DNA from: Candidatus Melainabacteria bacterium
GTDB lineage: Bacteria; Cyanobacteriota; Vampirovibrionia; Obscuribacterales; Obscuribacteraceae
NCBI GenBank assembly: GCA_003151275.1
Contig: PLXC01000148.1
Location: 1-64,000 of the forward strand
DNA length: 64,000 nucleotides
Reading direction: 5' to 3'
Both the position numbers and the translations under genes were made by a program. Under the pieces are notes generated by a model. The model searched no databases, was not told the DNA's origin, and saw only the letters and a program-made list of their open reading frames with translations. Below are positions 51,018 to 59,994 of this stretch, piece after piece (within the stretch, counting starts at the first letter, position 1; every line of letters starts with the position of its first letter).

Positions 51018-51479
51018 ATGCAAATGCAAACACGAATCGAGCGACAGCGAAAAATCTTGACGGTGATTGAGAAGACCGCCATTGATACTCAGGCGGCCTT
51101 GCAAACTGCTTTGTCAAAACTAGGTATGCCTGTTAACCAGGCAACTCTCTCCAGAGACATTCGTGAACTCGGTTTGATCAAAGTTGAAGATGAAGGAGCC
51201 TACCGTTATGTTAGTCGTCAAACTCTACCGAAGCCAACAACAAAACCGGCGGCGCTTGCGACAATAAACAGATTCATTCGCGACATCACTTCTTCTGGAA
51301 ATATGATCGTAGTGAAGACTGACAGCGGCGCTGCTTCGTACGTCGCAGAGGCAATAGATGGGCTGCAGCTATCGCAGTTGTTGGGAAGTGTAGCCGGTGA
51401 CAATACAGTTTTTTTTGTAGTAAACGCTGAGTCGAAAACCGCACAGGTCGTTAAGATCTTGCGGACCATGACGCAGTAA
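51012..51479 (+). CDS. argR: Arginine repressor
   Basis: 155 residues. N-terminal winged helix-turn-helix with NQATLSRDIRELGLIKVEDE (the SRDxRELG hallmark), and a C-terminal oligomerisation/arginine-binding domain with TDSGAASYVAEAIDGL and GSVAGDNTVFFVV (GDD/GDN motif). Controls arginine genes and probably its own operon argRGH. Start among three close ATGs (51012, 51018, 51024); the first has GGTGA 7 bases upstream. Confidence 0.95.
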   Translation: MHMQMQTRIERQRKILTVIEKTAIDTQAALQTALSKLGMPVNQATLSRDIRELGLIKVEDEGAYRYVSRQTLPKPTTKPAALATINRFIRDITSSGNMIVVKTDSGAASYVAEAIDGLQLSQLLGSVAGDNTVFFVVNAESKTAQVVKILRTMTQ

Positions 51480-51500
51480 CCAAAAAGGGGAATCGGAACA

Positions 51501-52721
51501 ATGAAAAAAATTCTGCTTGCTTACAGCGGCGGACTCGATACATCGTGCATTCTGACTTGGCTGAAAGAAAAGTACAACGTCCCTATAGTTGCGTACTGCG
51601 CAAATGTTGGGCAGACTGACGATCTAAGCGGTGTTGAAGATAAGGCAATGAAAACCGGTGCAGATAAATGCATTGTTGAGGATTTGCGATCGGACTTTGT
51701 TGAGAACTACGTTTTTCAATCAATCAAAGCCAATGGCGTTTATGAAGGCACATACCTGATGGGCACAAGTCTTGCCCGTCCATGTATCGCGGAAGGAATG
51801 GTTACTGCTGCTTTGAAGGAAGGTTGTGACGCCATTGCGCACGGTGCAACAGGTAAAGGAAACGACCAGGTGCGATTTGAGTTGGCTATTAAAGCGCTTG
51901 CACCACACATCCAAGTTATCGCTCCATGGCGGACGTGGACCTTTACAGGCAGAAATGATCTAATCGATTATGCGCAAAAGCATGGTATCTCCGTGCCGGT
52001 ATCAAAAGAGAAGCCGTATTCTATGGATTCCAATTTGATGCACATCAGCTATGAAGGCGGAATTCTTGAAGATCCAGCCGCTGAACCACCAGTCGATCTG
52101 TTTCAGTGGACAACTGATCCAGAGAAGGCTCCTGATAAGCCAACTGAAGTAACTATTGAATTTAGTGCTGGCGTGCCGGTTGCTGTAAACGGCAAACAGC
52201 TGAAGCCAGTTGAATTGCTCGAGACTTTGAATGAACTTGGTGCCGCTAATGGTGTAGGCCGCGTGGACCTCGTCGAGAATCGCTATATCGGCATCAAATC
52301 CCGCGGTGTCTACGAAACTCCTGGCGCCACAATCTTGATGCAAGCACATCAAGCGGTTGAATCATTGACGTTGGATCGCGAAGTTGCTCACATGAAAGAA
52401 AGTTTGGGCCTGAAGTTCGCTGAACTTACTTATAACGGCTACTGGTTCGCTCCTGAACACGTGCTCTTGCGTAAGTTCATCGACGAATCACAAGCAACAG
52501 TTTCTGGTTGGGCCAAGCTGAAGTTGTACAAAGGTCACTCAGGCATTGTTGCGCGTGGTTCTAATTCATCGCTGTACGATCACAAAATGTCCAGTTTTGA
52601 AGAGATGGGTATCTTCAATCAGGCCGATTCTGGTGGATTCATTAACATCAATGGTCTTCGGTTAACGGCATGGAGCAAGAGCAATGAAAGTTTTAAGAAA
52701 AGCCTTCAAGCAACAACTTAG
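51501..52721 (+). CDS. argG: Argininosuccinate synthase
   Basis: 406 residues. ILLAYSGGLDTSCILTWLKE is the PP-loop ATP site; GTSLARPCIAEGMV, GATGKGNDQVRFELA and YSMDSNLMHISYEGGILEDP are further signatures. Joins citrulline and aspartate. 21 bp after argR; the end overlaps argH by 38 bp. Confidence 0.97.
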   Translation: MKKILLAYSGGLDTSCILTWLKEKYNVPIVAYCANVGQTDDLSGVEDKAMKTGADKCIVEDLRSDFVENYVFQSIKANGVYEGTYLMGTSLARPCIAEGMVTAALKEGCDAIAHGATGKGNDQVRFELAIKALAPHIQVIAPWRTWTFTGRNDLIDYAQKHGISVPVSKEKPYSMDSNLMHISYEGGILEDPAAEPPVDLFQWTTDPEKAPDKPTEVTIEFSAGVPVAVNGKQLKPVELLETLNELGAANGVGRVDLVENRYIGIKSRGVYETPGATILMQAHQAVESLTLDREVAHMKESLGLKFAELTYNGYWFAPEHVLLRKFIDESQATVSGWAKLKLYKGHSGIVARGSNSSLYDHKMSSFEEMGIFNQADSGGFININGLRLTAWSKSNESFKKSLQATT

Positions 52722-54060
52722 TGATGTAGTCACTGACTTCGTTGCTTCCGCTAAGGCTGATCAGGCGATTGTTGAAGCAGACATAAATGGCAGTCTCGCT
52801 CATGTTGAGATGCTCAAAAAATCTGGGCTGGTAACCCCAGCCCAGGCTGAAAACTTGCAAACTGGATTGAATGCTTTAAAAGAAAAATATTTGAAAGGCT
52901 TGTTCATTCTTGATGCACAGTATGAAGATGTGCATATGAATGTCGAATCAAAACTCGCAGAATTGATCGGAGCCGATGCAAAACTATTGCATACTGCTCG
53001 CAGTCGTAATGATCAGGTGGCGCTTGATATGCGCTTATTCATTCTGGAGAAGACGGCTGAGATTGAGGCGCTGATTGCGGAATTGCAGAATGCGCTGATT
53101 CAAACAGGCGTACAAAACATTGAGGTAGTCATGCCTGGCTACACTCATCTCCAGCGTGCACAACCATTGCTGTTTGCTCATGTGATGCATTCATATGTTG
53201 AAGTCTTCAACCGAGACAAGGGCAGGTTTGGAGATTCTAACAAGCGCACGTCTGTTTCGCCGCTTGGTGCTGGTGCTCTAGTTGGCTCTGGTCTGGCAAT
53301 CATGCCGGAAGTTACGGCAGCTGCACTAGATTTTGATCATCTGTTTGGCAATTCGATTGACGCGGTAAGCGATCGTGATTTCATTGCTGAATTCTTGTTC
53401 GCCGCTTCGCTTACATCGGTACACTTATCTCAATTGGCTGAGACGTTAATTATCTGGTGCACAAAAGAGTTTGGATTCATCCAGTTCCCGGATGATCTGA
53501 CCACCACCTCCAGCTTGATGCCACAAAAGAAAAATCCGGATCCGATGGAACTGGTGCGGGGCAAAACAGGAGCGATTGTTGGCGAACTAGTGAACGTTTT
53601 GATCACTTTAAAGGGATTGCCGGTTGGCTACAATCGGGATTTGCAAGAGACTAAGCCTGGCGCGATCAAGGTTTCCGATGAGTTGGCCGCGTGCTTGAAA
53701 GTGATGACGCTCGCTATTAAAGGTTTGAAAGTCATGAGTGTAAACACTTTACAGGCAGCTTCTGATCCGGAATTGTTTGCCACCGACCTCGTCGAATATC
53801 TAGTCACTAAAGGCGTCGCGTTTAGGTCTGCGCATGATGCGGTCGCATGCGTAGTGCAGTACGCTCGGGATAATTACACACCTTTGTCGCAGCTGCCAAT
53901 TAGCGATTACAAGAAATACGCAGCTGAATTCGATGACACCGTCTACAAAGTCTTCGATGCTGTCAATTCGGTAAATAGCAAAACATCGCATGGAGGCACA
54001 GCAACTCAACAAGTTAGTGCTGCACTCAAAAGAGCCTTGCTGGACTTGGCGGTTTTCTAG
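52684..54060 (+). CDS. argH: Argininosuccinate lyase
   Basis: 458 residues. HTARSRNDQVALDMRLFILE, MPGYTHLQRAQPLLFAHVMH and the fumarase/aspartase signature TTSSLMPQKKNPDPMELVRG are intact. Splits argininosuccinate to arginine and fumarate. It starts 38 bp inside argG, so the pair is translationally coupled. Its last 4 bases overlap the convergent globin gene. Confidence 0.97.
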   Translation: MKVLRKAFKQQLSDVVTDFVASAKADQAIVEADINGSLAHVEMLKKSGLVTPAQAENLQTGLNALKEKYLKGLFILDAQYEDVHMNVESKLAELIGADAKLLHTARSRNDQVALDMRLFILEKTAEIEALIAELQNALIQTGVQNIEVVMPGYTHLQRAQPLLFAHVMHSYVEVFNRDKGRFGDSNKRTSVSPLGAGALVGSGLAIMPEVTAAALDFDHLFGNSIDAVSDRDFIAEFLFAASLTSVHLSQLAETLIIWCTKEFGFIQFPDDLTTTSSLMPQKKNPDPMELVRGKTGAIVGELVNVLITLKGLPVGYNRDLQETKPGAIKVSDELAACLKVMTLAIKGLKVMSVNTLQAASDPELFATDLVEYLVTKGVAFRSAHDAVACVVQYARDNYTPLSQLPISDYKKYAAEFDDTVYKVFDAVNSVNSKTSHGGTATQQVSAALKRALLDLAVF

Positions 54061-54596
54061 GCTGTCGTCGAGGTTGTCGCCACGCTTCCAGTAGGGTCAG
54101 GCATCTTCCATGGTTCTTTGGTGCGTTTGCTGAAGCCATCGGGTTCATAACCTGATTTTTGCAATTCGTCTGCGTAGAGTTCAGGGTTGTTAGCGCCTTC
54201 AATCATAATATGCGAAACTGTTTGCAGAGCTTCTTGCCACGCGCTGTCCATCTCCTTGGACCATTGTCCTTCTTTAGACAAGTGTTCTGCAAGCACCGCG
54301 ATAAGGTTTTCTTCTACTGCTGCATAGTGCGCGTTTTCGGTTTTATATTTTAGATGGCGAATGCCCATGGCATGTAAAAATGGAACAAGTGCTACAGGGT
54401 TCTCAACCGCGGAGATGATTGACCCAAGAGACGCCATCAACTTTTTATGCTGTTCTTCAGGTGGTGTCGTAAAAAGAGGGCGAACCGCAGGGTACTTTTC
54501 AAAAAGCCGGGCGTAAAAACGCATTCCCAAGCTAGTTGTGCCGCCATTTTCTTTGCGTGCCCGCTCAAAAGTTTCTCTCAACAGTTTTGTATCCAC
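54057..54596 (-). CDS. Bacterial globin
   Basis: 179 residues with a globin fold of about 145 residues plus a Pro/Ser-rich tail. MRFYARLFEKYPAVRPLF, Gln49 at the distal E7 position (EEQHKKLM) and the proximal His90 (ENAHYAAVEENLI) match single-domain haemoglobins and the globin part of flavohaemoglobins. Expected to bind oxygen or NO; no reductase domain. Convergent to argH. Confidence 0.88.
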   Translation of the reverse strand: MDTKLLRETFERARKENGGTTSLGMRFYARLFEKYPAVRPLFTTPPEEQHKKLMASLGSIISAVENPVALVPFLHAMGIRHLKYKTENAHYAAVEENLIAVLAEHLSKEGQWSKEMDSAWQEALQTVSHIMIEGANNPELYADELQKSGYEPDGFSKRTKEPWKMPDPTGSVATTSTTA

Positions 54597-54693
54597 GTCT
54601 AATCCCTCATTCCCTCTATTGCGTCGTATGCAATCTAGTTGGAATTCGCTCTGCCTTCAATCAGTCGTTGGGATGAGAGCAAGGATGATTCGA

Positions 54694-55212
54694 TCAGAAG
54701 ATCTTGAGCATCAACTGTTTGGCGCCTTCATTTTTGGTCGCGGCTTGAGTGACCCGTTTCTCATATTTAAGACGCAAATTTGTATACAGAAGTGCTCCAT
54801 CAACCGCTCCACACTTAGTGCAATAAAAGCCGCGCAGTGATTTGGGTTTGCGGTGCCGGGTGAAGAGTTTATGACACGTTGGGCATTCAGCGCGCCAATC
54901 TCCTTCTGGCATTTCGACTTTTTTGTCACAAGATTTTGGAGTGCAACCCAGGCGCTTGCACATTTCTTTCCAAACCGCATCGTGACCGTGCTCTACTCCG
55001 ACTAAGGCATGGGCAATCTCATGCAAAATGGTATCAACAACCATTTCGCGAGGATTTCTTGTCACATAGTGTTCGGACAGTTCTATTCTTTTTAGGTACT
55101 CTTTGCAAACACCAAGCTGTCGCTTGTTGTTGTTTAGCTTCACATCCCAACTTGGCAGACCGTGGTCGTTCAGCAAGTTGCGCGCGAGAGTTGTGGCGTC
55201 GAATTTGTCCAT
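54694..55212 (-). CDS. SprT-like zinc metalloprotein
   Basis: 172 residues. VDTILHEIAHALVGVEHGHD holds the HExxH zinc site (His64, Glu65, His68) and a third His at 75 or 77. A C-terminal zinc ribbon has CPTC (near residue 107) and CTKC (near 131). SprT/Spartan-like proteins include metalloproteases acting on DNA-crosslinked proteins in other organisms; the bacterial role is unclear. Confidence 0.85.
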   Translation of the reverse strand: MDKFDATTLARNLLNDHGLPSWDVKLNNNKRQLGVCKEYLKRIELSEHYVTRNPREMVVDTILHEIAHALVGVEHGHDAVWKEMCKRLGCTPKSCDKKVEMPEGDWRAECPTCHKLFTRHRKPKSLRGFYCTKCGAVDGALLYTNLRLKYEKRVTQAATKNEGAKQLMLKIF

Positions 55213-55257
55213 TATGCCCTGATCTATTCAAGAGATTGTAGATCAGGCAGCATGCTT

Positions 55258-55273
55258 GCACTAGAAGTGGTGT
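55258..55273. promoter_or_regulatory. Recurrent palindrome, site G (weaker)
   Basis: GCACTAGAAGTGGTGT matches the consensus GCACCAGATATGGTGC at 12 of 16 positions. It lies in the divergent 361-bp gap between the SprT-like gene (minus) and the serine hydrolase (plus); nothing else recognisable is in that gap. Confidence 0.35.
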
Positions 55274-55573
55274 TGTATAGGTGTTGCATATATCTTCTTT
55301 GGATTCGGTTTCCAATTTCTAGAAGTAGCCCGCCCTGGCGTTCTGAATTCCCCTTCGAGCAATGACCTGCCATCCGATGGCGGTGATAAAACTAAGGCGA
55401 ACTTGATAGCTACTTCTGCATGATAGAAGCCTGAAATTCTTTCAATATAGACTTTCCGGCTCAGGAATAGAATGGACGAGCTGCGCAATATCGGATGTTG
55501 CCGGAGCGAGCGGCAAATTTATTGCTTGGAGTGGTATCAAAAACTCCGTGCAAATTAACATGGAGACAAGTCG

Positions 55574-57196
55574 TTGATTTTTAAAACAATCTTCCCTGTG
55601 AGTACATACTCCTCTGCATACAAACTTTCTTTCTCGTTACTCATATCAATCGCGTTAATGCCTGCGTATGGTGAGGCCGGACTTGCTAAAGAGGCGATTC
55701 CTCAAGCGCCGGTCAGTGCAGAACACATCTCTGATGCGCAAGTACAGGCGGCAGTAGACGCTGTAGACAAATTGGCGCAAAAAGAAATCGACGAAAATGG
55801 AGTTGCCGGTATCGCAATTGGTGTCGTCCACAACGATAAACTCGTCTTCGCGAAAGGATTCGGAGTGCGCGAGGCGGGGCAGGCAGCCAAGATAGATGCC
55901 GACACGGTGTTTCAACTTGCCTCTGTCTCAAAGTCAGTTGGTGCTACTGTCGTTGCCGAATTGGTTGGCGAAGGCAAGATAACATGGGATTCAAAAATCA
56001 GTGATCTTGATCCAATCTTTCAAATGTATGATCCGTGGGTTACGAGCCAAATTACCATTCGCGATTTTTACGCGCATCGCAGTGGACTGCCCGATCACGC
56101 TGGTGATGTGTTAGAGGACATAGGTGCTGATCGTGCACAAGTCTTGTATCGTTTGCGCTTTCAAAAACCCAACAGTAGTTTTCGCTCGCATTATGCGTAT
56201 ACGAATTTCGGTTTAACCGAAGCGGGCGTCGCCGCAACTAAAGCATACGGACTGAGCTGGGAAGACGCATCGGAACAGAAGTTGTACAAGCCGCTTGGTA
56301 TGGCTTCAACTAGTTCCCGCTTCGTTGATTTTGCCGCGCGCACGAACAAAGCAATGGGGCATGTTTTGGTTAATGGTAAATGGGTGCATAAATTGCAACG
56401 CGAACCCGATGCTCAGTCTCCAGCTGCCGGAGTGAGTTCATCTGTGAACGACATGGCGAAATGGCTGCGCTTGGAAATTGCTAGCGGAAAGTTTGAAGGC
56501 AAGCAGCTAGTAGATAAGAAAGCATTGGAGGAAACGTATCATCCCGATATGTTGACGCAATTCAATCCGTTCAACCAACTGCCAGGCTTTTACGGTTTGG
56601 GAATGAACGTCTACTACGACGAACATGGACGTCTGAACTTGGGACATTCGGGCGGTTTCGACATGGGGGCTGGAACGAATGTGGCAATGGTTCCGAGCGA
56701 GCAGTTGGGAATTGTCGTGCTGACGAATTCCTCTCCGGTTGGTGTAGCAGAAGGATTAGCGATGACGGTTAAAGACATTGCGCTCAATGGCAAGCAGAGC
56801 CATGATTGGCTCGCCTTTTACAAAAAGGTGTTCACGGACCCAGCAGTAACTGGACTGATTAAGGGCTTCGATTATTCCAAAGCACCCATTTCGCCTACGC
56901 CCGCATCGGCAAACTCTGCATATTTAGGCACCTATGCAAATGATTTCTTTGGCCAGATCGAAATCATAGAGAAGAAGGGCGAACTGGCGATGGTGTTAGG
57001 TCCACAAAAGATGACCGTACCAATAAAGCACTACGATCGTGACACTTTTACTTACGAGACTGGCGGCGAAAATGCAGTTGGATTGAGTGGTATCACGTTC
57101 ACGGTCCCACCCGACGGCAAAGCGATACGAGTGCTGATTGCGCACTTAAATGATTGCGGAGAAGGCACTTTCGAGCGCTCTTCAGATAAGATGTGA
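55574..57196 (+). CDS. Secreted beta-lactamase-fold serine hydrolase
   Basis: 540 residues. TTG start supported by GGAG 8 bases upstream. Signal peptide LSFSLLISIALMPAYGEAGL. Beta-lactamase/transpeptidase-like fold with SVSK (nucleophile Ser117, Lys120), YTN (Tyr209, Asn211) and HSG (358-360). A C-terminal DUF3471-like beta domain follows (YLGTYANDFFGQIEIIEKKG). Class C/EstB/peptidase S12 relatives act on D-amino-acid peptides or esters; substrate unknown. Not evidently an antibiotic-resistance gene. Confidence 0.88.
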   Translation: MIFKTIFPVSTYSSAYKLSFSLLISIALMPAYGEAGLAKEAIPQAPVSAEHISDAQVQAAVDAVDKLAQKEIDENGVAGIAIGVVHNDKLVFAKGFGVREAGQAAKIDADTVFQLASVSKSVGATVVAELVGEGKITWDSKISDLDPIFQMYDPWVTSQITIRDFYAHRSGLPDHAGDVLEDIGADRAQVLYRLRFQKPNSSFRSHYAYTNFGLTEAGVAATKAYGLSWEDASEQKLYKPLGMASTSSRFVDFAARTNKAMGHVLVNGKWVHKLQREPDAQSPAAGVSSSVNDMAKWLRLEIASGKFEGKQLVDKKALEETYHPDMLTQFNPFNQLPGFYGLGMNVYYDEHGRLNLGHSGGFDMGAGTNVAMVPSEQLGIVVLTNSSPVGVAEGLAMTVKDIALNGKQSHDWLAFYKKVFTDPAVTGLIKGFDYSKAPISPTPASANSAYLGTYANDFFGQIEIIEKKGELAMVLGPQKMTVPIKHYDRDTFTYETGGENAVGLSGITFTVPPDGKAIRVLIAHLNDCGEGTFERSSDKM

Positions 57197-57199
57197 CCA

Positions 57200-57460
57200 T
57201 TATTTTACTGGCATTATTTCGAAATTCGGCAGTGTTCTAGCCGCGTCTGTACCGTGCCGAGCTGCCCAATCTGCCGTCATGGCTGTCGACGGTTTGGTGG
57301 TGTAATTAGCTCCATTCAGGGCATACAAGGCTACACCAAAAACCAAAGCCAAAGTTAACGCCACCGCGAAGAACAGCGTTCCCTTGTCGTTGCGCTCGAC
57401 TCCGAGCGTGTCATAGAACCCAACTGTGTTTCCCACTTCATTTTTCGTTTGCAGAATCAT
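57200..57460 (-). CDS. Small single-TM protein
   Basis: 86 residues from the ATG at 57460 (GAGGTG upstream). A hydrophilic N-terminus, one helix (TLFFAVALTLALVFGVALYA) and a periplasmic tail ending TLPNFEIMPVK. No family recognised. It converges on the serine hydrolase with 3 bp between stops. Confidence 0.55.
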   Translation of the reverse strand: MILQTKNEVGNTVGFYDTLGVERNDKGTLFFAVALTLALVFGVALYALNGANYTTKPSTAMTADWAARHGTDAARTLPNFEIMPVK

Positions 57461-57521
57461 ATTATTCACCTCGTTCAAGGTGACCATATAGACGGCTCAA
57501 CCAGCGCTTAGTTCCCTTTTG

Positions 57522-57836
57522 TTAGAGGCGCGGATCAACCGGTTCGCTCTCTAGCGCCAGTACGCCAAATACGCACTCATGCACTCTGTAAAGCGGTTCA
57601 TGGCGGACGAATCTTTCCAGAGCTTCGATACTCAGGGCAACCTTGGCTAAACGGGCTGTATATGCGCCGGTTGCATTTTGTCGCAAATCGAGCCGAAAAG
57701 AGGCTCCACAATTTATACTTGCTTTGATTATGGGCATAATCTCTCTAAACCGCTTCCATGAAAGATCGCCGCCGCAAAGGCTTATGCCCAAATCTCTGGT
57801 TGTCAGTTTCATGTTCGGCGCGATTGTAATAAGCAT
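57522..57836 (-). CDS. Hypothetical protein, PilZ-like size
   Basis: 104 residues: MKLTTRDLGISLCGGDLSWK, then FREIMPIIKASINCGASFRL and LERFVRHEPLYRVHECVFGV. Both starts (57836, 57812) lack a good ribosome binding site. No motif confirms a family; moderate doubt that it is a gene at all. It diverges from the triple-domain gene. Confidence 0.4.
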   Translation of the reverse strand: MLITIAPNMKLTTRDLGISLCGGDLSWKRFREIMPIIKASINCGASFRLDLRQNATGAYTARLAKVALSIEALERFVRHEPLYRVHECVFGVLALESEPVDPRL

Positions 57837-57940
57837 CGCTTTGATGTCGCTTGCTTCCGTTTGCCGAAGACATTAGCTACGCTGCTATATCTTTCGAAGG
57901 ATTTCCAACTCAAATCGCAAACAATATTAGGAGCAGTCCA

Positions 57941-59593
57941 ATGGCAAAAGCACAGGCCGTAGCACCTCCGAAAGGCTGGATCCAAGCTGGTAGCAATCCA
58001 AAAGATTATGAGATGAGCTGCTCTGAAACCGTACAACACAGCGGCAGTCGCTGTGCGCAAATACTCTCTAAGTCTGAGAAAATTGACGGATTTGGGACGT
58101 TGATGCAGTGGATGGATGCCACCGAATATAGAGGCAAACATCTGAAGTTATCAGCGTACATCAAGTGCGAGGATGTCGTTGATTGGGCCGGATTGTGGAT
58201 GAGTGTCGACGCCGGAAAAGAAATCGCCAGTTTCGACAATATGCAAGGTCGTCCTATCAAAGGCAAACAAGATTGGCGTTTATACGAAGTCGTTCTGGAT
58301 GTTCCTAAGTCGAGCACGGATATCTCGTTTGGGGTTCTTCTAAGTGGTACAGGCCATGTTTGGTTCGATGATTGTGAAATCTTACCGGTTTCCAACGAAA
58401 CTGCCACGACCGATCTTGACCGTTCATGCGGCATTCGATATCAAAACCCGCGACTGTCGAACCTGGATTTTTCAGAGGGTTCACGCTCAGACAATTCAAT
58501 TCCATCTCTTCAGTCAGCGCCAAAAGGATGGTTCCAGCAAATGTTTCCGCCTTCGTCTTATACGACTGGAATTGATTCCAAGAAATCCGGAGACGAGGCT
58601 GCCTTTATACAAAATCTGGATGAGCAGACGAAGGAGACTGGTTGGGGTGCGCTACTGCAAGCGGTGGCAGCGGAACCTTACGCTGGTAAACGATTGAAAC
58701 TATCCGGTGACTTAAAAACCATTGATGTGGACGGCTCTGCATCACTCTGGTTGGGAGCAGATTGCGGTCGCAAACTGGAAGTTTGTCACGACTACATGGA
58801 AGATCGAAAGACACATGGCACTAACGACTGGAAAAGATACGAGTGCGTGATTGATATACCCGCAGAAAGCGACAATATTAATTTTGGCGCTGTTCTTGAA
58901 GGAAAAGGAAAGGTGCTCCTTCGAAACGTTCAGGTGGAACTGGTATCGAATAAGGTGCCGACTACGGGGGCATTTGGTTCGCCGCCAAAACCAAAGGTTG
59001 CGATGAACCGACAGAAGAAGGAAAAATCTCTAAACCATTCTCCAACGAATCTCGATTTCGAACAGTCCTCGCATGAAACAGCTGATGGACTTCCTGTAGG
59101 ATGGATTAAGAGCGGCAATTCACCTGACCATTACAAAATGGTGGTAGATTCTACTACTTTGCTAGACGGTCACAAAACTGCGATGGTCGAGGCGCTTAAT
59201 GCTGAACATGGCTTCGGAACATTGATGCAAAATGTCGATCCGCTTTTCTGCAAAGGCAAACGCATGCGGATAAGTGCGCACATCAGAACAAAAGATGCGG
59301 GCTGGGCAGCCCTGTGGATGCGCATAGACGGCCCTGATGGAAAACATCTTGGTTTCGACAATATGCAGAAAAATCCAATCAAAGGAACGACAGACTGGAA
59401 CCAGTACGAGTGTGTTTTAGATGTTCCGGATGAAAGCACCAATCTCGCATTTGGACTACTTTTGTCCGGACAAGGAAAAGCGTGGTTATCTAATGTCGCT
59501 GTCGATGAGGTTTCACAGGACGTTCCCACCACCGATCAAAAGGAAATATTAGATCGTTCTTCCAAGCCAAGGAATTTGAATTTCGAGGAGTAG
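57941..59593 (+). CDS. Cytoplasmic protein of three tandem CBM-like beta-sandwich domains
   Basis: 550 residues from the ATG at 57941 (AGGAG 7 bases upstream). No signal peptide. Three copies of a domain of about 160 residues begin near residues 8, 188 and 365. Each contains PxGW, GFGTLMQ or its variant WGALLQ, WAxLWM or SLWL, a FDNMQ..PIKG..DW..YE(V/C)VLDVP block and (F/L)GLLLSGxGKAWL. The fold resembles galactose-binding/CBM4-9-type jelly rolls often attached to regulators or peptidases, but here nothing else is attached. Ligand unknown; a sensor or storage role is speculation. Confidence 0.75.
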   Translation: MAKAQAVAPPKGWIQAGSNPKDYEMSCSETVQHSGSRCAQILSKSEKIDGFGTLMQWMDATEYRGKHLKLSAYIKCEDVVDWAGLWMSVDAGKEIASFDNMQGRPIKGKQDWRLYEVVLDVPKSSTDISFGVLLSGTGHVWFDDCEILPVSNETATTDLDRSCGIRYQNPRLSNLDFSEGSRSDNSIPSLQSAPKGWFQQMFPPSSYTTGIDSKKSGDEAAFIQNLDEQTKETGWGALLQAVAAEPYAGKRLKLSGDLKTIDVDGSASLWLGADCGRKLEVCHDYMEDRKTHGTNDWKRYECVIDIPAESDNINFGAVLEGKGKVLLRNVQVELVSNKVPTTGAFGSPPKPKVAMNRQKKEKSLNHSPTNLDFEQSSHETADGLPVGWIKSGNSPDHYKMVVDSTTLLDGHKTAMVEALNAEHGFGTLMQNVDPLFCKGKRMRISAHIRTKDAGWAALWMRIDGPDGKHLGFDNMQKNPIKGTTDWNQYECVLDVPDESTNLAFGLLLSGQGKAWLSNVAVDEVSQDVPTTDQKEILDRSSKPRNLNFEE

Positions 59594-59779
59594 TTTTTGA
59601 ATTTCGTCGTAAAAATTGGCAGGTTCCATGGCACAACACTGTCCGGGGTCTGCTTCTGGATAAAACACATGAACTTGTCCAAAAGAAAGCTCAAACATTT
59701 GCACCTGGCTAGGATTCTTATAGAGCAAATAACCGAGATCGGTGGCTGGGAAATGAGTTGTTGAGATAGTGAGCAGCAT
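59549..59779 (-). pseudogene. Truncated hen1 (RNA 2'-O-methyltransferase) N-terminus
   Basis: The first 49 codons read MLLTISTTHFPATDLGYLLY, then KNPSQVQMFELSFGQVHVFY and PEADPGQC, which is the conserved start of bacterial Hen1 (ligase-regulating N-terminal half). Similarity then ends and the frame runs 27 more codons into the 3' end of the convergent triple-domain gene. The methyltransferase domain (about 400 residues) is missing. No ribosome binding site; CCCCTCCC precedes the ATG. Hence a remnant. The rest of the 401-bp gap to 59994 has no other recognisable feature. Confidence 0.7.
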
Positions 59780-59994
59780 ACGGGACTCGGGAGGGGTGGC
59801 TATTATATATGGTTGCCCTGTCGTATATACATTCGGTAATTAGCAATAATTGATGCAATGACTGGATTCTTCAGACAGCTCCGCAGGCGGCTGGCAATAA
59901 GGTTTTTCACAATTCCGATTGCTAAAATTTAAGTAGATACCGAAACGTGCACTAGCTATGCTTTCCTGGGGACTGTCAAGAGCCTCTCGTATAT

